Part shown: positions 34,113-43,303 of the stretch, one piece after another
How the letters are laid out: each line of letters begins with the position of its first letter
Numbering within the stretch: the stretch's first letter is position 1
Source: Actinospica robiniae DSM 44927
Lineage (GTDB): Bacteria > Actinomycetota > Actinomycetes > Streptomycetales > Catenulisporaceae
Reading direction: 5' to 3'
Length of the DNA: 64,000 nucleotides
Assembly (NCBI RefSeq): GCF_000504285.1
Contig: NZ_KI632511.1
Location: 3,841,372-3,905,371, forward strand
Position numbers and translations under genes: made by a program
The notes under the pieces: generated by a model
Databases searched by the model: none
Told to the model about the DNA's origin: nothing
Seen by the model: the letters and a program-made list of their open reading frames with translations, nothing else

Positions 34113-36209
34113 CTACTGCGGGGGCGTCCAGCTGACGACGCTACTGACCGGGTTGCCGACCGCGTTCGTGGAGAGCGCGCCGAGCGAGCTGGTGACCTGG
34201 CCGACGACGGAGTCCGGCAGGTCGGCGGAGCCGTCGACCCAGATCTCTGCGACGGAACCGCCCTGCGCGCCGAGCCAGGAGGCTTCGGTGCCGGCCAGAC
34301 CGCTCGTCGGGTCGACGATCAGCGGCCAGTCGGAGGTGTAGACCGTCTGGTCGAGCGCCGAGAGCGAGTCGGTGAGGTTTCCGGACCTGATGAGGTCGAT
34401 GCCGAGCGGTCCGTCCGACAAGAGTGCCGCGGCCTTGCCCGACAGATCCTCGGCCGAGGTGGCCGTGACCGTCGTCACCTGGGTGTACGGAACCTGCTTC
34501 CAGGTCCCGATCGCCTGGGTGGCCCCGTTTCCGACGGCGTCGATCTGAGCGTGGCCGTAATCCTCCCCGGGCGTGGGATCGGCGACGGTGTCCGCGTTGA
34601 GGTACGCGGCGACCGCGGGAGGCAGCGTCGAGCCGTCGGTGAACATGAGTTTCGCGTTGTTGAGCCGGGCCACGGCGGCGCCGATCGCGACGGCGGCAGG
34701 GTCGTGCTCGTCGGCGAGGACGACGTTATGGCCGTTGGCGTGTTCGGGCTTCGGCGTGCCGGCGATCACGTTGCTCGGGTCGTCGCGGACCACCGGGTAG
34801 CCCAGCGCGCGCAACTGCCGCTCCGCCGCGGCGGAGACGCCGTCCGTCCCGCCGACGATCGTGATCGTCTGCGGCGCCGAGGTCTCGACGAAGGAATCCG
34901 GGTTCGGTGTGCCGAGCAGCCGCTTGATCTCGGCGGACACCCGCGCGTCGAGCCCGTGGCCGGACGCGGTGAGCAGAACCGGCCCGCTGAAGATGTCCGT
35001 CGAGAGGCTCGCGGCGAGGTCGTACTCGCTCTGCGTCGGGTCGGCGGGAGCGATGTAGACCTTGAATGCCGCGGGGCCGTTCATCGTGCTGCCGAAGTCC
35101 TTCGGTGTCGTAAACCGCGCCTGCGACTGCGCGATCGAGAGCGCGGTCGGATCCTGGCCGCTGATGCGTGCGACGACGGTGGCCGGCAGCGGTTGGTACG
35201 TCGGGACGCCGGGCGTCGCGGAGACCTGCGTCACCGGCTGCTCGCTGGAGGACACGGCGTTCGCCGGTACCGGGATCGAGTCGACGCCGGTGGACGTGCC
35301 GAAGGCGAGGGTCGAACCGTCCGGGGACCAGGCCAGGTGCGTGACGCCGCTGAGGCCCACGGTGAGCCGGACCGGCTTGCTCGGTCCGTTTCCGTGGAGC
35401 GAGACGAGGTCGATCTGGCCGTTGCCGTCGACGTACGCGGTCCGCTCGCCGTTCGGGGCGAGCGCCGGCTGGCTCCCGGTCACCAGCTTGTTGAACCCTT
35501 GGATGTTCCTGATGTTCCGGTCCGTGATCAGGACTTCGGCGCCGGAGGCGGTGCCGTGCTGGTAGACGAGCACGCTTCGCGGCCCTGCTCCGGCGACCTG
35601 GGAGTACCAGGTCTCCGCGGCGTCGAAGACCGCACTGGGAGCGGTGTCGCGTCCGCCGTCGGTGCTCGTCTCGAAGACCTGCGTCTCGGTCGGATTGCCG
35701 TGCGCGTCGACGTCCTGGCCGCTGCCGGCCACTTCGTAGAGCTTTGCGATCCCATCGCCCCCGGTGCGCGAGTAGACGACCTCGCCGCCGCCGTCCTCCC
35801 AGGTCGGACCGGAGCGGGTGACGCCGGACACAGCAGGAGTCAGTACCTTGATTTCAGTGCCGTCGGGGCGGGAGACGCAGATGTTCCCCTGCGCGTCGAC
35901 GAAGGCGAGGCGGTCGCCGTTGGGCGACCAGACCGCGTCGGTCACGGTGGTCGGGAAGGTTACCGTCCGACCGTTGATCAAGACACTGTTGGTACCGTTG
36001 CTGATCGTCGGCACCGTCGAGGAGTAAGAGATCTGCGTCGTGGCGCTCGCGCTGGCCGACGCGGTGGTGCTCGGCGCGCCCGACGCACCCGAGGCGCCGG
36101 CTGAAGCCGTGCTCCTCGGCGCCGGACTTCCGCCGCAGGCCGCGCAGGCCAGCGAGGCGGCGAAGACCGTGCACAGCAGGATCCTGTGGCGGTGGAAGGC
36201 CCTGGACAT
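34113..36209 (-). CDS. Lipoprotein with TolB-like propeller and cell-wall-binding repeat domain
   Basis: 698 residues from ATG 36209, which has a GAAGGGGGAACA leader. The signal ends in a lipobox (SLACAACGG, Cys at about 25), then a Ser/Ala-rich linker. Residues about 75-330 show TolB/WD40-like blades (VWSPNGDRLAFVDAQG, AWSPDGSTLAFGT). Residues about 390-640 match cell-wall-binding repeat 2 modules: FSGPVLLTASGHGLDARVSAEI followed by ITIVGGTDGVSAAAERQLRALG and a second LMFTDGSTLPPAV. Anchored outside the membrane and probably bound to wall polymers. Substrate or partner unknown. Confidence 0.75.
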   Translation of the reverse strand: MSRAFHRHRILLCTVFAASLACAACGGSPAPRSTASAGASGASGAPSTTASASASATTQISYSSTVPTISNGTNSVLINGRTVTFPTTVTDAVWSPNGDRLAFVDAQGNICVSRPDGTEIKVLTPAVSGVTRSGPTWEDGGGEVVYSRTGGDGIAKLYEVAGSGQDVDAHGNPTETQVFETSTDGGRDTAPSAVFDAAETWYSQVAGAGPRSVLVYQHGTASGAEVLITDRNIRNIQGFNKLVTGSQPALAPNGERTAYVDGNGQIDLVSLHGNGPSKPVRLTVGLSGVTHLAWSPDGSTLAFGTSTGVDSIPVPANAVSSSEQPVTQVSATPGVPTYQPLPATVVARISGQDPTALSIAQSQARFTTPKDFGSTMNGPAAFKVYIAPADPTQSEYDLAASLSTDIFSGPVLLTASGHGLDARVSAEIKRLLGTPNPDSFVETSAPQTITIVGGTDGVSAAAERQLRALGYPVVRDDPSNVIAGTPKPEHANGHNVVLADEHDPAAVAIGAAVARLNNAKLMFTDGSTLPPAVAAYLNADTVADPTPGEDYGHAQIDAVGNGATQAIGTWKQVPYTQVTTVTATSAEDLSGKAAALLSDGPLGIDLIRSGNLTDSLSALDQTVYTSDWPLIVDPTSGLAGTEASWLGAQGGSVAEIWVDGSADLPDSVVGQVTSSLGALSTNAVGNPVSSVVSWTPPQ

Positions 36210-36290
36210 TGTTCCCCCTTCGAAGTGCGCGGTCTCCCGGCCGCGCGACCGACGTGACACGACCTGAAGACGGGCCTGGATTTCGCGCGG

Positions 36291-36319
36291 TTGCCACAGA
36301 TCGGCGACAGCTGGATAAC
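36291..36319 (+). promoter_or_regulatory. Candidate housekeeping promoter
   Basis: TTGCCA (36291-36296), 17-bp spacer, GATAAC (36314-36319), about 22 bp upstream of the GTG at 36341. Good spacing for a main-sigma promoter; not otherwise supported. Confidence 0.4.
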
Positions 36320-36340
36320 GGTTGTGCTTGAATATTCGCC

Positions 36341-37036
36341 GTGGACCTCGACCAGGTGCCGATGCCGCCCGCCCTCGCCGCCCGCCCCCGCGACGCGCGA
36401 GGCTATCCGGTGCTCGCCATCACGCCGTGGAACGACGGCGTACCCGCCTTCGCGCTGACCTCGATGGCCCGAATCCTGATCTGCGCGGCCGAGCGGCTGT
36501 GCTCGATCTGCGGCACGCCGCTGGACCCGGGCTCGGTGTACCGGGTCGTCGCAGACCTCGAAGCCCAGGCGATCGCCAGGGCTCTGCGAAACGGCGTCGG
36601 CTATGGCAACGCCGCCCCGACCACCGAGCCGGGCGGGCACCGCGCCTGCATGCTCTACGCCGCCGTGGTCTGCCCGTACCTCGCCCGGCCCAACGCCCGC
36701 CGCAGCCTGAGCGGCGTGGTCGAGGGTGTCGAGCTGCGCCGCGGCGAGGCACGCGGCGAGATCGACGGGATCGGCGGTGCGCTCGCCGGATACGCCGACT
36801 ACCACTTCGATCTGAACGAGCAGGTCCTGTTCCGCTTCGGCGAACTGCTCGAGTACCGCGCGCACCGACTCGGCGCCGCGCAACTGCCCGAGCTCGCCGC
36901 CGAGGTCGCCGCCGCGCTCAAGGCGGCGACCGCCGGGGCCGAGCGCGATGACGTACCCTGCCCCGGGTACCTCGGCGTCGACGAGAACGCCGCCGAGGCC
37001 CGGGCCTCGATGATCCTCAGTCAACTGAGAAGTTGA
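36341..37036 (+). CDS. Hypothetical protein with CxxC motif
   Basis: Uncharacterised 231-residue cytoplasmic protein. CSICGTPL at about residue 54 is a possible metal-binding or redox knuckle, and MLYAAVVCPYLARPNAR is another conserved-looking segment with a further Cys. There is no membrane span or signal peptide. GTG 36341 follows directly on the promoter-like sequence and has only a weak ribosome site. It is followed by the HutD-like gene in the same direction 79 bp away, but no functional link is evident. Confidence 0.65.
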   Translation: MDLDQVPMPPALAARPRDARGYPVLAITPWNDGVPAFALTSMARILICAAERLCSICGTPLDPGSVYRVVADLEAQAIARALRNGVGYGNAAPTTEPGGHRACMLYAAVVCPYLARPNARRSLSGVVEGVELRRGEARGEIDGIGGALAGYADYHFDLNEQVLFRFGELLEYRAHRLGAAQLPELAAEVAAALKAATAGAERDDVPCPGYLGVDENAAEARASMILSQLRS

Positions 37037-37115
37037 CCGGAATCAGCTCCTTCCGGATTCCCCGTGGTTGCGGCCGGTGTCGGCGCGGCCGACCGTGCGA
37101 AGACCAGGAGGCGAC

Positions 37116-37727
37116 GTGGGCGCGACAAGAGTGCTTCGCTGGGCTGATCTCAGCGTCACGCCATGGAAGAACGGCGGCGGCCGCACCCGCGAGATCGCCG
37201 ACGGCCCGGCCGGGGCGAGCCTCGCCGACTTCGCCTGGCGGGTCAGCATCGCAGAGGTCGAAAACGACGGGCCGTTCTCCGCGTTCCCCGGGGTCGATCG
37301 ACGGATCATGCTGATCGACGGCGCCGCGATGATCCTCGACGTCAACGGTGCCGAGCACCGGCTCGCCCCGTTCTCCCCACTCGCCTTTCCCGGAGACGCC
37401 GCGACCGTCGGGCGCATCCCCGCCGGCCCGACCCGGGATCTGAACCTGATGACCCGCCGGGGACAGACGACCGGAACGATGCGCGCGATCCCGGTGGACG
37501 CCGCCGCACCGTGCCGGATCCCTGTAGACACCGGCTGCGTGCTCGTCCTGGTGGCCCTGTCCGACGGCCTGGTCCTCCAGCCGGCCGACGCCGAGGCAGC
37601 CGTCGACGCAATCACCCTCAGCCGACTGGACACGGTGCTCCGGGATCAGCCCGGCACCGTGTGCGTATCCGGCACGGGCATGCTCGCGCAGATCCACATC
37701 CACCTGCCGCAGCGTGGTCAGGGGTAG
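37116..37727 (+). CDS. HutD/Ves family cupin-like protein
   Basis: 203 residues from GTG 37116, preceded by CAGGAGGCGAC. The N-terminal half carries the HutD/Ves signature: VTPWKNGGGRTREIA, DFAWRVSIAEVENDGPFSAFPGVDR, RIMLIDGAAMILDV, and later GPTRDLNLMTRRG. The family has a bicupin fold; HutD is found with histidine-utilisation genes in proteobacteria, while Ves is a small stress-related protein in E. coli. No hut genes lie nearby, so a metabolic role cannot be read from context. Confidence 0.85.
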   Translation: MGATRVLRWADLSVTPWKNGGGRTREIADGPAGASLADFAWRVSIAEVENDGPFSAFPGVDRRIMLIDGAAMILDVNGAEHRLAPFSPLAFPGDAATVGRIPAGPTRDLNLMTRRGQTTGTMRAIPVDAAAPCRIPVDTGCVLVLVALSDGLVLQPADAEAAVDAITLSRLDTVLRDQPGTVCVSGTGMLAQIHIHLPQRGQG

Positions 37728-38563
37728 ACGAATGCCGGCTCGTCACCCCTGAACCCGCCCGATGAGCAGGCCTTGGTTCGTCGAGCGAATGATCGGATCG
37801 CGCGCGCAGTCCGGATCGACATCCGGCCGCATGCGATTCCATGCACGCACCCTCCCAGTCTGACACCGGACACTCGACCTGACACCGGGCACTCGACGCG
37901 GCGAGATCCACGACGATGCGGATGCCGCAGGCCGCAGCCAGAGCGGCAAGGCCGAGCAAGCGGGTGCGCTCCAGCATGATCACGACTAAAGTAAGTAATG
38001 GACCTGTGGGGCGAGCGAGGGAGCCCGGCGAGTAGTTGAGGCGGGCTGAGAGGCCAAGGGCGTGCAGAGCCGACGGTCAGTAGGCCGATCGGGCGGCAAG
38101 CCGGATGGCGACCTCCAACACCTGATCCGGACAATGCCGGCGAAGGAAGCCCACCTCGCAGGTTCCTGCATGCCTTGAGCTGGGAAGAAGCGCTCACATT
38201 CTGCGTGTCAGGCGCCGGGAACGGCGCACGAAGTTGACGCATTCCCCAGCGTACGAAACTCGATCACGGGCCAGGTGTCGCCTGGGTACTCGGCGAACTG
38301 GTCGAACGCGGCCGACACATCGCTGTAAGACGTTGTCAGGTCGACATCCTGCTTTGACGCGTTGCCGAAGCCAGCAGCGCCTGCCTGGCCCGGCGTTTCA
38401 CCAGCGGTGGCTCATGCCGGCGGGCGTGCTCCTGATGTGGCTCTTCTTCGGCCGGGAGACACGCGTCGTGGCGCGGCGCGAGTGCGGCCCCGTTCCCGCC
38501 GTGTGAACCTGGAAGTGGAATGTTCCGGTCATACTGCCCGATTCGAGGCGAAGGAGTTCGAGC
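37728..38563. other. Gene-poor stretch with a C-terminal gene fragment
   Basis: No intact gene. On the minus strand at 38208-38411 a frame without a start codon reads SKQDVDLTTSYSDVSAAFDQ and EYPGDTWPVIEFRTLGN to a TGA; its ordinary amino-acid composition suggests the C-terminal end of a lost gene, family unknown. The rest is unremarkable. Confidence 0.4.
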
Positions 38564-38995
38564 ATGACCAGCAACGCCACCGGGCCGCCGAGGAGCACCG
38601 ACACCTCCCTGCGGCCGTTCGCCACAGGTTGGACGATCTTCGCCGCGGTCCTGATGTTCTTCGGCGGCGTCATGGCGGTATTCCAGGGGATCACCGCCAT
38701 CGCCAAGGACGACCTGCTCGTCGTCACGCGCAACTACGCCTATACGCTGAGCCTCACCAGCTGGGGCTGGATCCACCTCATCCTGGGCTTCCTCATCGCC
38801 CTGACGGGTCTGGGCCTTTTCAGCGGGGCCATGTGGGCGCGCGTCATCGGCATCGGCCTCACCGGGCTCGGATTGATCGCCAACTTCCTCTGGCTGCCCT
38901 ATTACCCCGTATGGGCCGTCGTGTTGATCGCCATCGACATCTTCATCATCTGGGCACTGTGCGCCGGGATCAGGAAGCACCCAGAAGAGTATTGA
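38564..38995 (+). CDS. DUF7144-type four-span membrane protein
   Basis: 143 residues with four hydrophobic segments: GWTIFAAVLMFFGGVMAVFQG, SWGWIHLILGFLIALTGLGL, ARVIGIGLTGLGLIANFLW and AVVLIAIDIFIIWALCA. The pattern of a first span followed by an YAYTLSLTSWGWIHL loop is typical of a small actinobacterial integral membrane family (DUF7144). Function unknown. ATG 38564 sits after GAAGGAG. It is monocistronic and followed by a strong bidirectional hairpin. Confidence 0.8.
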   Translation: MTSNATGPPRSTDTSLRPFATGWTIFAAVLMFFGGVMAVFQGITAIAKDDLLVVTRNYAYTLSLTSWGWIHLILGFLIALTGLGLFSGAMWARVIGIGLTGLGLIANFLWLPYYPVWAVVLIAIDIFIIWALCAGIRKHPEEY

Positions 38996-39055
38996 TTCAC
39001 AGCCTGAGCCCCCTGACGAGCTCGGGCGGCTCGGCCGGGCGCTGCGGCAATTGCC

Positions 39056-39089
39056 GTGTGGCCGGACGCGGGGGCGCGTCCGGCCGCAC
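39056..39089. terminator. Bidirectional 15-bp hairpin terminator
   Basis: GTGTGGCCGGACGCG, loop GGGG, CGCGTCCGGCCGCAC: fifteen pairs with one G-T wobble, between the convergent DUF7144 and CBM2 genes. Confidence 0.85.
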
Positions 39090-39121
39090 GGGTCAGAGGT
39101 CTGAGGTCAGAAGTCAGCGCC

Positions 39122-40351
39122 TTAGGGCGACGGGGACGAGGATGCCGAGGGGAAGGTGGGGCAGGGGGGCGGGAAGCCGTTCGGCCCGGCGGCGATTTGG
39201 ACAGGGGCCGAGGTCACCGGGGCGCTGCCGGCGTTGACGACCGCGGTCAGCGTGTAGTTTCCGGGCGTGGGGTCGACCCAATGCAGCGTGTACGGTGCGC
39301 TGGTCACCGAGCCGAGGACGGTCGTGGTCGTGGTGCCGCAGGTGTCGACCGCGTAGAAGGTGATCGAGTCGATCGGGTATCCGCTCTCGGAGCTGGCCAC
39401 GGCCGTCAGCGAGACCGTGGTGTCGCTGTTCACGATCGTGTTCGGGCTCGGGGCGACGATCGCCACGGCCGGGTTGCCGTTCGGCTCGGCCGCCCCGCAG
39501 GGCGGGGTGGTTCCGCCGGTGGTGCTCATCGGGATGGCGGGCGACATGGCGCTCAGGCCCCGGCTGGTGGCGACCACCGCGCTGATGCCGAACGGGCCCG
39601 AGGGCACGTTCATCCACTGCACGCTGTACGGCGCCGCGCTCGCCACGCCCAGCTCCACGGCCGCTTTCGAGCAGTAGTCGGTCGCGTAGAACGTCACGGA
39701 GTCGACGAGTCCGACACCTCCGACGATGCTCGCAGTGGCCGAGACCGTCACGCTCGAGCCGACCGGGATCACGCTGCCGGACGCCGGACTCGTGATCGTC
39801 GCCATCGGGGTGCCCGGCGGCGGCGGGGACGCGGATGCGGAGGCGGATGCCGACCCGGAGGGTGGTGCGGATCCAGACGCGGAGGGCGATGCGGATGCAG
39901 ACGCGGATCCAGACGCGGAGGGCGATGCGGTGGCGGCGCCGTAGCAGGCGGTCCCGTTGAGGGTCACGACCTGCGGCGGGGTGTTGGTGCCGCGGTAGGA
40001 GAACTGCGCTCCGGCCGTCGTGGACGCGCCGGTGGCCAGCGTGCCGTTCCATGACGCGTTCGTCACGGTGACGCTCTGCCCGGACTCGGACCAGGTCCCG
40101 TTCCACCCGTTCGTCAGCTGCTGATTGCCCGCGTAGGCGTACTGCAGCGTCCACCCCGAGAGCGCCGGGCCGTTGTTCGTAATCGAGACCTGGACGGTGA
40201 ATCCGGTTCCCCAGTCGCTGTTCACCTGGTAGCTGCAGACCGGGCCGGACGTGGCTGCCCCCGCGCTCACCGCGGGCAGGACGCCGGCCGTCACCGCCCC
40301 GGATACCGCGAGTAGGGCGACCGCCGCCCGGCGGAAGATGACAAAACGCAA
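39122..40351 (-). CDS. Secreted CBM2 protein with two Ig-like domains and no catalytic domain
   Basis: 409 residues. A signal peptide (IFRRAAVALLAVSGAVTAG, then SAGAATS) is followed by a family 2 carbohydrate-binding module at about 32-130 (CSYQVNSDWGTGFTVQVSITN, WTLQYAYAGNQQLTNGWNGTW, YRGTNTPP), a long Ser/Ala/Pro linker, and two bacterial Ig-like domains (ATITSPASGSVIPVGSSVTV; VAIVAPSPNTIVNSDTTVSL). No glycosidase, esterase or lyase domain is present, so it may be an adhesin or carbohydrate-targeting accessory protein. The TTG at 40351 is chosen because GGGAGG lies 5 bp before it; upstream in-frame starts lack a ribosome site. Confidence 0.8.
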   Translation of the reverse strand: MRFVIFRRAAVALLAVSGAVTAGVLPAVSAGAATSGPVCSYQVNSDWGTGFTVQVSITNNGPALSGWTLQYAYAGNQQLTNGWNGTWSESGQSVTVTNASWNGTLATGASTTAGAQFSYRGTNTPPQVVTLNGTACYGAATASPSASGSASASASPSASGSAPPSGSASASASASPPPPGTPMATITSPASGSVIPVGSSVTVSATASIVGGVGLVDSVTFYATDYCSKAAVELGVASAAPYSVQWMNVPSGPFGISAVVATSRGLSAMSPAIPMSTTGGTTPPCGAAEPNGNPAVAIVAPSPNTIVNSDTTVSLTAVASSESGYPIDSITFYAVDTCGTTTTTVLGSVTSAPYTLHWVDPTPGNYTLTAVVNAGSAPVTSAPVQIAAGPNGFPPPCPTFPSASSSPSP

Positions 40352-41303
40352 CGTGGCCTCCCATAACGCTCCGAATCGGATACGTGCCAAGTGGGATGTT
40401 AAAAACCCGGCCGCACGGCGGCAACGGCCCCTGGTGCGACGCACTGGTCAGCAGCGCGGACACGGTGAAAGATTCAACGCGTACGGCGTCCCAGAGCCCT
40501 TACACCCGCGGCGTCCCCGCGGTCGACGCCACGGGTCTGCGAATGACAACGCCCGCGCCGTAACCGTTGTGGCCGTTGGGCCAGGACTCGAACACAGCGC
40601 CCGGAAGGACCGTCCACGGAAAGCCGCCGTAGGGCGCTGCCTCGACCTTGAGATTGATCTCCTCCAGCCAAGCAAAGCCTCCTGCGGTTGTAGTAGCCGG
40701 CGACGCACCGGAACACCCGGCTTCCGGCCAGGACCCGGGTCGCCACTCCCCCGCTGTCGGCCGGCGGGTTGGATGACGGCGTTGACTGGCGGTCGGATGA
40801 TTGCCGAGGAATGGGAGGGCGCTGAGCAACGAGATCGCGGTTCGTCACCGGCACGGAACCGGGCAGTCGACGGTGTCCTCAGCGCGCGCTGAAAGCACGG
40901 CGGAGGCAGCCGACAAAGCCCTGCATCGCCACAAGGCACGGTCGCACTTGACCAGCGGTAGGGCGCTGCCACCCCTCCCGCATGTCAGGCTGGGTATGCG
41001 TACTCGATGATCCGTTCTCAGCCCCGCCGGCCCACCCGACAAGCTGAGCAAGATGAGTCCTGATGTGTGGGCCGCGATGGCGGAAGACCGAGGCAGGGGT
41101 GAAATTTTCGATGGAGGCAGTCTCTGTGTTCACGCTCACAACGCCTTCCTGGCCGGGTGTTTCGGACCTGACGCAGCCTCGGCGGACCGCGGTGCGCGCC
41201 CGGCTCTACGCGGTTCGTTGCCCGACTGGCGCAGGCCGCCTACATTGCGGCCAGCCGTTTTGAGGGTGACGGCCGACGAATCCCTTCGACGCAAAGGAAC
41301 GCG
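40352..41303. other. Intergenic region between divergent CBM2 genes
   Basis: About 950 bp without a convincing gene. On the minus strand near 40500-40770 two frames carry protein-like pieces (VATRVLAGSRVFRCVAGYYN and APYGGFPWTVLPGAVFESWP) that would join through a frameshift, suggesting a decayed gene of unknown family. Promoters of the two divergent CBM2 genes should lie here. Confidence 0.4.
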
Positions 41304-43196
41304 ATGCGATCACCAGTCGCGCGATCCCCGCACCCGTCACACCTGCCGCACCGACGCCTCGCCGTGTTCTCAGTCGCGGCCGTCACCGCGCTGCTCGGCA
41401 CCGGCGTGGCGGCGCTCACGATGCCCAGCGCGCAGGCCGCGAGCCCTGCATGCCAGGTCTCGTACGCGGTCACCAGCAGCTGGCCCGGCGGCTTCAGCAC
41501 GAACATCTCCATCACCAACGAGGGCGCCGCGATCACCACGTGGACGCTCGCCTTCAGCTTCAGCGGCGGGCAGACGGTGAGTTCCGGTTGGAACGGCACC
41601 TTCACCCAGAGCGGTTCGAACGTGACCGTGACGTCCGAGAGCTACAACGGCGCGCTGGCCACCGGCGCCAGCACCTCGATCGGCTTCAACGGCGCCTACA
41701 CCAGCGGTACGAACCCGAGCCCGACCTCGTTCACGCTCAACGGCGCGGCCTGCAACACCACGGCGTCGAGCGGGTCCAGCACCCCGAGCGCGTCCGCTTC
41801 GCCGTCGGCGCGCCCGTCCGCGTCGGCGAGCCCGTCCGCGTCGGCTTCCCCATCCCCGTCGTCGTCCTCGTCGTCGGGCTCCGGGCAGCCCTCCATTCCG
41901 TCCACTTGCACCTCGCTCAGCGCGACGCTGTCCACGAGCAACGAGTTGTTCAGCAGCAGCGCCGAATCTGCGCCGCCGGACACTTCGCGGATCCAGTCGG
42001 CGCTCAACAGCTGCGCGGGCTCGGGTAAGGCGGTCGAGTTGAAGGCGAGCGGGAGCAACGCCGCGTTCCTCAGCGGTCCGCTCAGCATCGGTGCCAACGA
42101 GGTCCTACTGGTCGACTCCGGCGTGACCCTGTACGCGTCGCGCAACCCGGCCAGCTACCAGATCTCCGGCGGCGCCACCTGTGGCACGATCGCCTCCAGC
42201 GACAACGGCTGCAAGCCCTTCATCACGATGTCCGGCAGCGGTGGCGGAATCATGGGCACCCAGAGCTCCTCCGGAAGCCAGGGCGCCATCGACGGGCGCG
42301 GCGGGCAGGACATGCTCAACACCAGCGAGACCTGGTGGGCGCTGGCGACGGCCGCGAAGAGCGGCGGCAGCCAGAACAACCCCAAGCTGGTGGAGAGCGA
42401 CGGCGCAAGCAACCTGACGCTCTACGACATCGACCTGCTCAACTCGCCGATGTACCACGTACTGTTCAAGAACGGCAGCGGGATGACGGTGTGGGGCGTG
42501 CGGATCAAGACCCCGGCCAACTCCCGCAACACCGACGGCATCGACCCGGAGAACACCAGCAACGTCCTGATCGACGACAGCTACATCCAGGACGGCGACG
42601 ACTGCATCGCGGTCAAGTCCGACTCCGGCTCCGCGGCCTCGCACATCACCGTGGAGAACTCGCACTGCTACGGCACCCACGGCCTGTCCATCGGCAGCCA
42701 GACCGCCGGCGGCGTCAACTCGGTGACGTTCCTGAACGACACCCTGGCCGGCACCGACAGCGGTGGCATCACCAGCACCAGCGACAACGGCATCCGGGTC
42801 AAGTCCGACTCCAGCGCCGGCGGCACCGTCACCGGCGTCACCTACCAGAACATCTGCATGACTGGCATCAAAGCCCTGATCGACATCGACCCGAACTACT
42901 CCAGCGGCAACGGCTCGGCGATCCCGAACTTCGCCGGGATCACGCTGAACGGCGTGGTCGCGACCAACTCGGTCTCCGGAGCGAGTTCGCTGCTCGACGG
43001 ATACAGCTCCGCCGATCCGCTCAACCTGACGCTGGAGAACATCAAGCTCGACAAGACGACCACCTCGGCCCAGTACGCCGGCATCAAGACGTACGACTCG
43101 AACATCACGGCCTCGGGCACCGGCGTGAGCGTGAGCAGCGTCTCCGGTAGCGGGAGCGTGCCGAGCTGCAGCTTCCCCTCCTACCCGGGGCTGTGA
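41304..43196 (+). CDS. Secreted CBM2-GH28 polygalacturonase
   Basis: 630 residues. A signal peptide (core AVFSVAAVTALLGTGVAAL, cleavage near AQAAS), then CBM2 at about 50-150 (CQVSYAVTSSWPGGFSTNIS, SSGWNGTFTQ), a Ser/Pro linker to about 200, then a GH28 right-handed parallel beta-helix. GH28 catalytic signatures are present in order: NTDGIDPENTSN, DGDDCIAVKSDS (the two catalytic Asp), SHCYGTHGLSIGS (His region) and GIRVKSD (the R-x-K subsite). Hydrolyses alpha-1,4-galacturonan in pectin outside the cell, with the CBM2 tethering it to plant cell wall. Two hairpins follow the gene. Confidence 0.93.
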   Translation: MRSPVARSPHPSHLPHRRLAVFSVAAVTALLGTGVAALTMPSAQAASPACQVSYAVTSSWPGGFSTNISITNEGAAITTWTLAFSFSGGQTVSSGWNGTFTQSGSNVTVTSESYNGALATGASTSIGFNGAYTSGTNPSPTSFTLNGAACNTTASSGSSTPSASASPSARPSASASPSASASPSPSSSSSSGSGQPSIPSTCTSLSATLSTSNELFSSSAESAPPDTSRIQSALNSCAGSGKAVELKASGSNAAFLSGPLSIGANEVLLVDSGVTLYASRNPASYQISGGATCGTIASSDNGCKPFITMSGSGGGIMGTQSSSGSQGAIDGRGGQDMLNTSETWWALATAAKSGGSQNNPKLVESDGASNLTLYDIDLLNSPMYHVLFKNGSGMTVWGVRIKTPANSRNTDGIDPENTSNVLIDDSYIQDGDDCIAVKSDSGSAASHITVENSHCYGTHGLSIGSQTAGGVNSVTFLNDTLAGTDSGGITSTSDNGIRVKSDSSAGGTVTGVTYQNICMTGIKALIDIDPNYSSGNGSAIPNFAGITLNGVVATNSVSGASSLLDGYSSADPLNLTLENIKLDKTTTSAQYAGIKTYDSNITASGTGVSVSSVSGSGSVPSCSFPSYPGL

Positions 43197-43214
43197 GCCC
43201 GGCACGCCTGATGT

Positions 43215-43231
43215 AGGACCCTGATGGTCCT
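43215..43231 (+). terminator. Short hairpin after the polygalacturonase
   Basis: AGGACC, loop CTGAT, GGTCCT, 18 bp after the stop codon. A weak terminator or mRNA-stabilising stem. Confidence 0.4.
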
Positions 43232-43263
43232 GCGGGGAACATGAGGGGTCCGGGATAGGAGGT

Positions 43264-43303
43264 CGGCGGGGCCGCGACGCGTACAGGAGTCGTGGCCCCG
43301 CCG
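43264..43303 (+). terminator. Main hairpin terminator of the polygalacturonase gene
   Basis: CGGCGGGGCC (43264-43273) pairs with GGCCCCGCCG (43294-43303), and the stem extends inward as GCGAC/GTCGT, giving a long G+C-rich hairpin. Confidence 0.75.
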
